From positions 1-44,514 of the forward strand of contig JAJPIU010000023.1 in NCBI GenBank assembly GCA_021324535.1: a DNA stretch of 44,514 nucleotides. The letters are read 5' to 3'. Positions within the stretch are counted from its first letter, which is position 1. Each line of letters opens with the position of its first letter. The stretch comes from Pseudomonadota bacterium (lineage in GTDB: Bacteria > Chloroflexota > Ktedonobacteria > Ktedonobacterales > JADMIN01). The notes below the pieces were generated by a model. The model searched no databases. It had not been told where the DNA came from and worked only from the letters and a program-made list of their open reading frames with translations. A program made the position numbers and the translations under genes. Of the stretch, positions 40,211-44,514 are shown piece by piece.

Positions 40211-41194
40211 ATGCCCGCCTATTGGCTTGAATTGACCGTGACCGCTGCGCCCGAAGCCGTCGAGGCGATTAGCGAGCTGATGAGCCGCTATGTGCAGGGC
40301 GGCGTCGCCATCGAGGAGCCGTATCGCCTGCTGGATGACGGGCAGGCGCCGGAGATCATCCCCGACGCACCCGTCACCGTGCGGGTGTATGTGCCTGAGA
40401 ACGAGGACGGCTCCGAGGCGCGTACACGCATTGAAGAGGGCTTGTGGCATCTACGCCAGATCGAGGTGGGCGACATCGGCGAGTTGACTGTCAGGCGCAT
40501 CGCCGAAGAAGACTGGGCCACCTCCTGGAAGGAGTTTTACCATCCGCTTCATCTGGGGCGCCGCGTGGTGATACGTCCCTCCTGGCGTGAATATACGCCC
40601 GCCCCAGATGAGGTGGTGGTGGAGCTAGACCCCGGCATGGCCTTTGGCACGGGGCTACACCCCACCACGCGCAATTGTGTGTTGTTGCTCGAAGAGGCCA
40701 TCACCCCTGGCGCCAGTGTGCTGGATGTGGGAACGGGATCAGGCATTCTGGCGATTGCCGCGCTGAAACTGGGGGCGGCGCACGCGCTTGGTTTAGACGT
40801 CAGCAGCGTTGCGGTTGAGACCGCGCGGGAGAACGCCGCGATCAACGGTGTGGGCGACCGTTTCGAGGCGCGGCTGGCCACGCTCGAAGGCGCCGGTGAG
40901 GAGCCGTTCACGCCGCTGCCTTCCAATCTCAACATCCTGGGCGCCGAGATTGGGACGTTTGACCTGGTGCTGGCGAACATCATTGCCCGCGTGATCGCTC
41001 AGCTTGCTCCGGCGCTTGTGCGCGCCACATGCCCCGGCGGCGCGCTGATCGCCAGTGGCATCATTCACGAGCGGCGCGCGCTGGCGGTGGATGCGCTCAC
41101 CGCTGCGGGGTTGGCTGACATCCGCGAGGTGGAAGAAGGCGATTGGATCACGTTGATTGGCCGCCGCCCGACGAATCCAATGGAGGGCCAGTGA
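40211..41194 (+). CDS. prmA: Ribosomal protein L11 methyltransferase
   Basis: 327 residues. It trimethylates ribosomal protein L11 using S-adenosylmethionine. The N-terminal L11-recognition domain starts PAYWLELTVTAAPEAVEAIS and has the EEDWATSWKEFYHPLHLGRR linker block. The catalytic domain has VELDPGMAFGTGLHPTTRNC, the SAM loop SVLDVGTGSGILAIAALKLG, GLDVSSVAVETARENAAING and the N-x-x-A motif in FDLVLANIIARVIAQLAP. AAAGGA precedes the ATG. An insertion of about 15 residues (GAGEEPFTPLPSNLNILGAE) sits between the SAM domain strands. Its stop overlaps the rsmE start by one base. Confidence 0.93.
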   Translation: MPAYWLELTVTAAPEAVEAISELMSRYVQGGVAIEEPYRLLDDGQAPEIIPDAPVTVRVYVPENEDGSEARTRIEEGLWHLRQIEVGDIGELTVRRIAEEDWATSWKEFYHPLHLGRRVVIRPSWREYTPAPDEVVVELDPGMAFGTGLHPTTRNCVLLLEEAITPGASVLDVGTGSGILAIAALKLGAAHALGLDVSSVAVETARENAAINGVGDRFEARLATLEGAGEEPFTPLPSNLNILGAEIGTFDLVLANIIARVIAQLAPALVRATCPGGALIASGIIHERRALAVDALTAAGLADIREVEEGDWITLIGRRPTNPMEGQ

Positions 41195-42000
41195 TGCCAG
41201 CAGGTCGCTTTTATGTGGCGGGTGCGACGCTGGCTACGGGAGTGGAGATAGACCTGCCGGGTGAGATAGCGCATCAGGCGCGCGATGTGCTGCGGCTGGC
41301 AAAGGGAGAGGCTATCCGTCTGCTCGACGGCAAGGGCGGCGAGTATCCGGCGCGCTTGACTGAGGTGAGCCGTGCGCGGGTTCGCATCATCCCCGGCGAG
41401 CGCATGGTCGGGGCGGCGGAGCCGCCTGCGCGCCTGACGCTCTATCAAGGGATGCTCAAAGCCGCGAAGTTCGAGTGGGTGTTGCAGAAGGGGACTGAAC
41501 TTGGCGTTGGCGCGTTCGTTCCGGTGATCAGCAGTCGCGCGGTGGCGGCGACCGAGGCGATGGGCGCGGCTAAGCGCCAACGCTACGAGCGCATCTTGAT
41601 CGAGGCAATGGAGCAATGCGGCGGAACGTATCTGCCAACGCTTGCCGCTCCCCTGGCGCTCGAGCGCGCGCTGATCGAAGCGACAGCCCACCACGCCGCC
41701 ACGCTCATTCCGTGGGAGGGCGAACCGTCGCTCACCGTGCGCGCGGGCCTGCGCCAGGCGCTTGCCAGCCACACAAGCGATATACCCGCCATTGCGCTGT
41801 TCATTGGGCCGGAGGGCGGCTTTTCGGCGGACGAGATCGCGCTGGCGCGGAGCTACGGGGCGCTGCCCGTGACGCTGGGGCGGCGCATCCTACGGGCGGA
41901 GACGGCGGCGCTTGTCGCGGTGGCGCTGGCGCTGGATGCGCTATTGGAATATACATGCTTTTCAGGACAAAATCCTACAACACACCATGTGCCCCTTTGA
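41194..42000 (+). CDS. rsmE: 16S rRNA (uracil-1498-N3) methyltransferase
   Basis: 268 residues starting MPAGRFYVAGATLATGVEID. The N-terminal PUA-like domain is followed by the SPOUT knot: LYQGMLKAAKFEWVLQKGTE with LGVGAFVPVISSRA, the acceptor block ILIEAMEQCGGTYLP, and the SAM knot IGPEGGFSADEIALA and TLGRRILRAETAALVAVALA. All diagnostic blocks are present. It starts in TGATG, sharing one base with the prmA stop, a common pairing of these two genes. The last 15 residues (TCFSGQNPTTHHVPL) go beyond the usual end and look less conserved. Confidence 0.93.
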   Translation: MPAGRFYVAGATLATGVEIDLPGEIAHQARDVLRLAKGEAIRLLDGKGGEYPARLTEVSRARVRIIPGERMVGAAEPPARLTLYQGMLKAAKFEWVLQKGTELGVGAFVPVISSRAVAATEAMGAAKRQRYERILIEAMEQCGGTYLPTLAAPLALERALIEATAHHAATLIPWEGEPSLTVRAGLRQALASHTSDIPAIALFIGPEGGFSADEIALARSYGALPVTLGRRILRAETAALVAVALALDALLEYTCFSGQNPTTHHVPL

Positions 42001-42098
42001 CATTTTTTAGCTGGTCGGTTATGTTCTTCTCACCACGGAAGATATAAGAATCATCCACACCAGAATAGCATAGGTGAGTAGGGATTCGGCTATTGGAG

Positions 42099-42135
42099 AG
42101 AGTCGTGTGTCCCCCGCTAGGGACAACACGACTCT
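42099..42135 (+). other. Long stable hairpin between rsmE and the propeller gene
   Basis: AGAGTCGTGTGTCCC (42099-42113) and GGGACAACACGACTCT (42120-42135) pair over 15 base pairs with one bulged A and a six-base loop. No U-run follows on either strand. It ends 35 bases before the next ATG, so it could end the prmA-rsmE transcript inefficiently or shape the leader of the next gene. Confidence 0.6.
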
Positions 42136-42169
42136 GTGCTGACATGGGTAGAGAGGCGGCTCCGCAGAG

Positions 42170-43393
42170 ATGAGGAGAAGAAGCATAACGGGTCTGAAGC
42201 GGTCGAAGGCAATGAAGATTTCGGCATGGTCATCCTTCCGGCTTGCCTGGACGACGGGTTTGGGCCTAATGCTCATCATAGCAATAGTGATCGTCACCTA
42301 CGTCTCATCATCTGAACGAACATCTCACATTGTGCAGCACAACGCTACTACACAGCCCAATGATGCCCTACCTCGCTTCTCCGATTGGCGCGCGGCATAT
42401 TTGGGGAGTGACGGACGTATCCACGCCGTCAGCCTGGATGGCAAAATTGATGTGACTGGATCAATATTGCCTGATCTCACCTCACCTGATCTTGACTTCG
42501 CAAGTGGAGGCTTTTCGCCTGATGGTCACTTGCTGGCATACGATGCGACTGCATTAGACATCGTAAATGTAGCTGAAACACATCCTTCCATTCAATCGAG
42601 CAGTACATTTGCTCGTGGGCTTTTTTGGTCGGCTGATAGCCAAACAATAGCGTTGGACGTAGGGCAAGGTGGGATAGATATTTTCAATGTGCGCGATGAT
42701 GTGGCGCAGCCGATACCAGGGGAACCATCTAACGTCGTCGGTGATCTACTTGGCTGGATCGATAAGACACATCTGGCGGTCACTGATATACAGAACCAAG
42801 TGCTTGTTACGCAGCCAAATGGTGATCAATATGCTACCTCGGTTGGTGTGGCTTCGCTGGACATCACGACAGGGCATGTGCAAGTCATTGCGACGATCAG
42901 TTCACCAGGATTAGGCGATTGGTTCTTCAACATATCTCCAGATGGCCAGAACATCCTCTTTTCCAACCGAACCTTCCGCGACTATCCCTACACCCCGTTA
43001 GTAGATGAGATCAACGTGGCGACAGGTGTAGTGACTCCGCTTCCTGGTATCACACAAGCGACAGGTTCCGGCTATACCACAGCGGCATGGCAACCTGGGA
43101 CAGATAGGGTGGCCGTCTCCACGGGTTTCGGTGTCAATGGCGACCTACAAACGTGGTTGCTCACGCTGGGGCAAGATCGCGCGCAGAAATTGCCCGGAAC
43201 AGGCTATGTAGGTGGTTGGGCGCCAGGGAGCAATACCTTGGTGTTGACGACGGGGCAACAGATTACCATAGGCAGCGGGCCATTCACGCTGATGGCGCTC
43301 AACGTGAGCGCGACCGGACAGGCGCAAACGCTGACGCCGCTGACAGGTTCAGCGATGACCTTTCCCTTCTTGGGCTTTGTTCGCACGGCGTGA
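42170..43393 (+). CDS. Membrane-anchored WD40-like propeller protein (unknown)
   Basis: 407 residues from ATG 42170; ATG 42212 after GAAGG is an alternative and also keeps the anchor. One helix (WTTGLGLMLIIAIVIVTYVS, about residues 28-47) places the rest outside. The body has repeated short blocks such as GGFSPDGHLLAYD, RGLFWSADSQTIALDVGQGG, WFFNISPDGQNILFS and AAWQPGTDRVAVS, the S-P-D-G-x-x-L/I signature of TolB/WD40-like propellers, roughly five or six blades. Ligand and function are unknown. Its base composition is visibly poorer in G+C than neighbouring genes, and its codon use is less biased, which suggests later acquisition or relaxed expression. Confidence 0.72.
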   Translation: MRRRSITGLKRSKAMKISAWSSFRLAWTTGLGLMLIIAIVIVTYVSSSERTSHIVQHNATTQPNDALPRFSDWRAAYLGSDGRIHAVSLDGKIDVTGSILPDLTSPDLDFASGGFSPDGHLLAYDATALDIVNVAETHPSIQSSSTFARGLFWSADSQTIALDVGQGGIDIFNVRDDVAQPIPGEPSNVVGDLLGWIDKTHLAVTDIQNQVLVTQPNGDQYATSVGVASLDITTGHVQVIATISSPGLGDWFFNISPDGQNILFSNRTFRDYPYTPLVDEINVATGVVTPLPGITQATGSGYTTAAWQPGTDRVAVSTGFGVNGDLQTWLLTLGQDRAQKLPGTGYVGGWAPGSNTLVLTTGQQITIGSGPFTLMALNVSATGQAQTLTPLTGSAMTFPFLGFVRTA

Positions 43394-43404
43394 GCGCATT
43401 GCGC

Positions 43405-44325
43405 TCACCGGCGCATGAAGCCAATCACCACCTGCGCCAGCTCCTCACCCTTGTCTTCCTGTAGGAAGTGGCCCGCGCCGGTAATGGTCGTGTGGGGCTG
43501 GCCCTCCGCGCCAGGGATCGCCCGCCGCAGCACGAGATCGGCCCCGTGCGTGATGGGATCGGAATCGCTGAACGCGCACAGAAAGGGCTTGTCCCACTGG
43601 CGAAGAACCTGCCAGGCGCGGCGGTTCGGCTCGCTCGCAGGATCGTCGGGCGTGGTGGGTACGAGCAAAGGGAACTGGCGGGCACCCGCCAGATAGCGAT
43701 CATCTGGGAACGGCGCGTCGTAGGCGGCGATCACCTCTGGCGCGAGTGTGGTGACGCAGCCGCCGCGTACAATGCTCCCCGCGTGGAAGCGAGGCGTCTG
43801 CGTGGCGAACCGCTGCCAGCTGAGAAACGCCTCGCTGGGTGGCCGGTCGCCGGTTGGCAGGAAGGTGTTGGCGGCGACGGCGCAGGCAAAGCGGTTCCCC
43901 TGCTCCGCCAGCAGCCGTAGGCCAATCAAGCCGCCCCAATCTTGCGCGAATAGTGTCACCTCATGGAGATCGAGCGCAAGCAGAAAGCCGGTCATCCAGT
44001 CAACATAGCGCTGGTAGGTATAGTCCTCTCTGCGTGTGGGCTTATCGGAACGGCCAAAGCCGACCAGATCAGGCGCGATGGCACGATACCCTGCGGCCAG
44101 CAGCGGCGGAATCATCTTGCGATAGAGGTATGACCACGACGGCTCGCCGTGCAACAGCAGAACCACCTCCCCATTCGGCGCGCCCTCGTCCACATAGTGG
44201 ATGCGCAGGCCATCCACTTCCACATAGTGGGGCGCGAAGGGGTAGCCCGGCAGGTTGGCGAAACGCTCGTCGGGTGTGCGCAGGATGTCGGCTATGTATG
44301 ATTGTTCGGGTTCCGGTGTGCTCAT
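43405..44325 (-). CDS. Alpha/beta hydrolase, haloalkane dehalogenase-like
   Basis: 306 residues. The N-terminus ILRTPDERFANLPGYPFAPH is diagnostic of the DhlA/DhmA branch. The oxyanion loop is LLHGEPSWSYLYRKMIPPLL, followed by DLVGFGRSDKP. The nucleophile elbow is FAQDWGGLIGLRLLAE, with Asp as nucleophile and the Trp beside it that in dehalogenases holds the halide. The acid lies in FSDSDPITHGADLV and the catalytic His in GAGHFLQED. The enzyme would hydrolyse a halogen-carbon bond to an alcohol, though some relatives have other substrates. GGGAGAG precedes the ATG. It converges on the propeller gene with only 11 bases between. Confidence 0.86.
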   Translation of the reverse strand: MSTPEPEQSYIADILRTPDERFANLPGYPFAPHYVEVDGLRIHYVDEGAPNGEVVLLLHGEPSWSYLYRKMIPPLLAAGYRAIAPDLVGFGRSDKPTRREDYTYQRYVDWMTGFLLALDLHEVTLFAQDWGGLIGLRLLAEQGNRFACAVAANTFLPTGDRPPSEAFLSWQRFATQTPRFHAGSIVRGGCVTTLAPEVIAAYDAPFPDDRYLAGARQFPLLVPTTPDDPASEPNRRAWQVLRQWDKPFLCAFSDSDPITHGADLVLRRAIPGAEGQPHTTITGAGHFLQEDKGEELAQVVIGFMRR

Positions 44326-44437
44326 CGCTGCTCTCCCATTTCTTTATGCGCAATCGGCGTGTCTGGCGATACGCTAGCTCTCACTATAGCGCAGAATAGC
44401 CCAGAGTGACGACCGGTGGCCAGCAGGATGAGCATGC

Positions 44438-44465
44438 AAAAAGGGATAGGCGTCATGCCTATCCC
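44438..44465 (-). terminator. Terminator of a gene to the right of the window
   Basis: GGGATAGGC (44443-44451) and GCCTATCCC (44457-44465) form a perfect nine-pair stem with a five-base loop. On the minus strand it is followed by TTTTT (44442-44438). It ends a leftward transcript whose gene lies beyond 44514. Confidence 0.85.
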
Positions 44466-44514
44466 CTGAGATGTGCGTATGCCACGGCGTTGCGTAGGCG
44501 CGAGGTCAAGACCT

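Overview
The window reads as a chromosomal segment of a bacterium with fairly high GC (roughly 55-60% by eye), most likely Chloroflexota and plausibly class Ktedonobacteria. This is inferred from gene content: a DUF951 protein, an RHS core fragment, a large DUF4012 protein, several Trp-rich or WD40-like propeller proteins, a MalF/MalG-type sugar uptake operon with a Tat lipoprotein, and many strongly biased, mostly single-gene units. There is no rRNA, no CRISPR array and no complete insertion sequence.

Region 1 (1-1900) is a degraded zone. It holds the tail of an unidentified gene, a small one-helix membrane protein, a frameshifted GNAT acetyltransferase, a frameshifted membrane protein, a 3' half-tRNA that looks like tRNA-Trp, an RHS core fragment and a small TTG-started membrane ORF. 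The half-tRNA beside truncated genes looks like the scar of an integrated element.

Region 2 (1939-9072, minus strand) is a tight operon: guaA, a fused shikimate kinase/3-dehydroquinate synthase, type II dehydroquinase, DUF951, an MFS exporter and a GT9 glycosyltransferase. It has a good divergent promoter facing infC. Region 3 (9195-12561) has infC, apparently started at AUC and carrying a long Ala/Pro/Glu tail, then a CaCA-type cation exchanger with a His-rich cytoplasmic insert and a YtxH-like protein.

Region 4 (12705-22459, plus strand) is a run of separate units: a membrane-anchored protein with three cysteine-paired repeats, tryptophan 2,3-dioxygenase, mannose-1-phosphate guanylyltransferase, a DUF2231-Rieske fusion, a 1006-residue DUF4012 protein and a 14-helix drug exporter ended by a terminator. 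Region 5 (22581-28371) has a VapBC-like toxin-antitoxin pair, tRNA-Arg(TCG) with a near-consensus promoter, a bacterial dynamin-like GTPase, and a convergent MFS-YkoP fusion. The last two share the palindrome CTAG for both stop codons. A DUF5659-like small protein follows.

Region 6 (28372-36337) has a long intergenic stretch, an FAD-dependent oxidoreductase, a GT4 glycosyltransferase, a decayed membrane protein, a ferritin-VIT1 fusion, an AI-2E family protein and a seven-bladed propeller lipid- or membrane-anchored protein. Region 7 (36467-40130) is a sugar ABC importer operon (binding protein, two permeases, no ATPase) with an inverted repeat over its promoter and a hairpin between binding protein and permeases. 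Region 8 (40211-44514) has prmA-rsmE translationally coupled, a low-GC propeller protein, a haloalkane-dehalogenase-like hydrolase, and a terminator for a gene lying beyond the right edge.

Two themes run across the window. One is a recurrent extended -10 element of the form TGC-TAnACT upstream of unrelated genes. The other is a set of short tandem repeats, often with an 11-bp unit, placed at gene ends and in promoter regions. No complete undescribed defence or mobile system was found. The most novel-looking items are domain fusions and regulatory structures.
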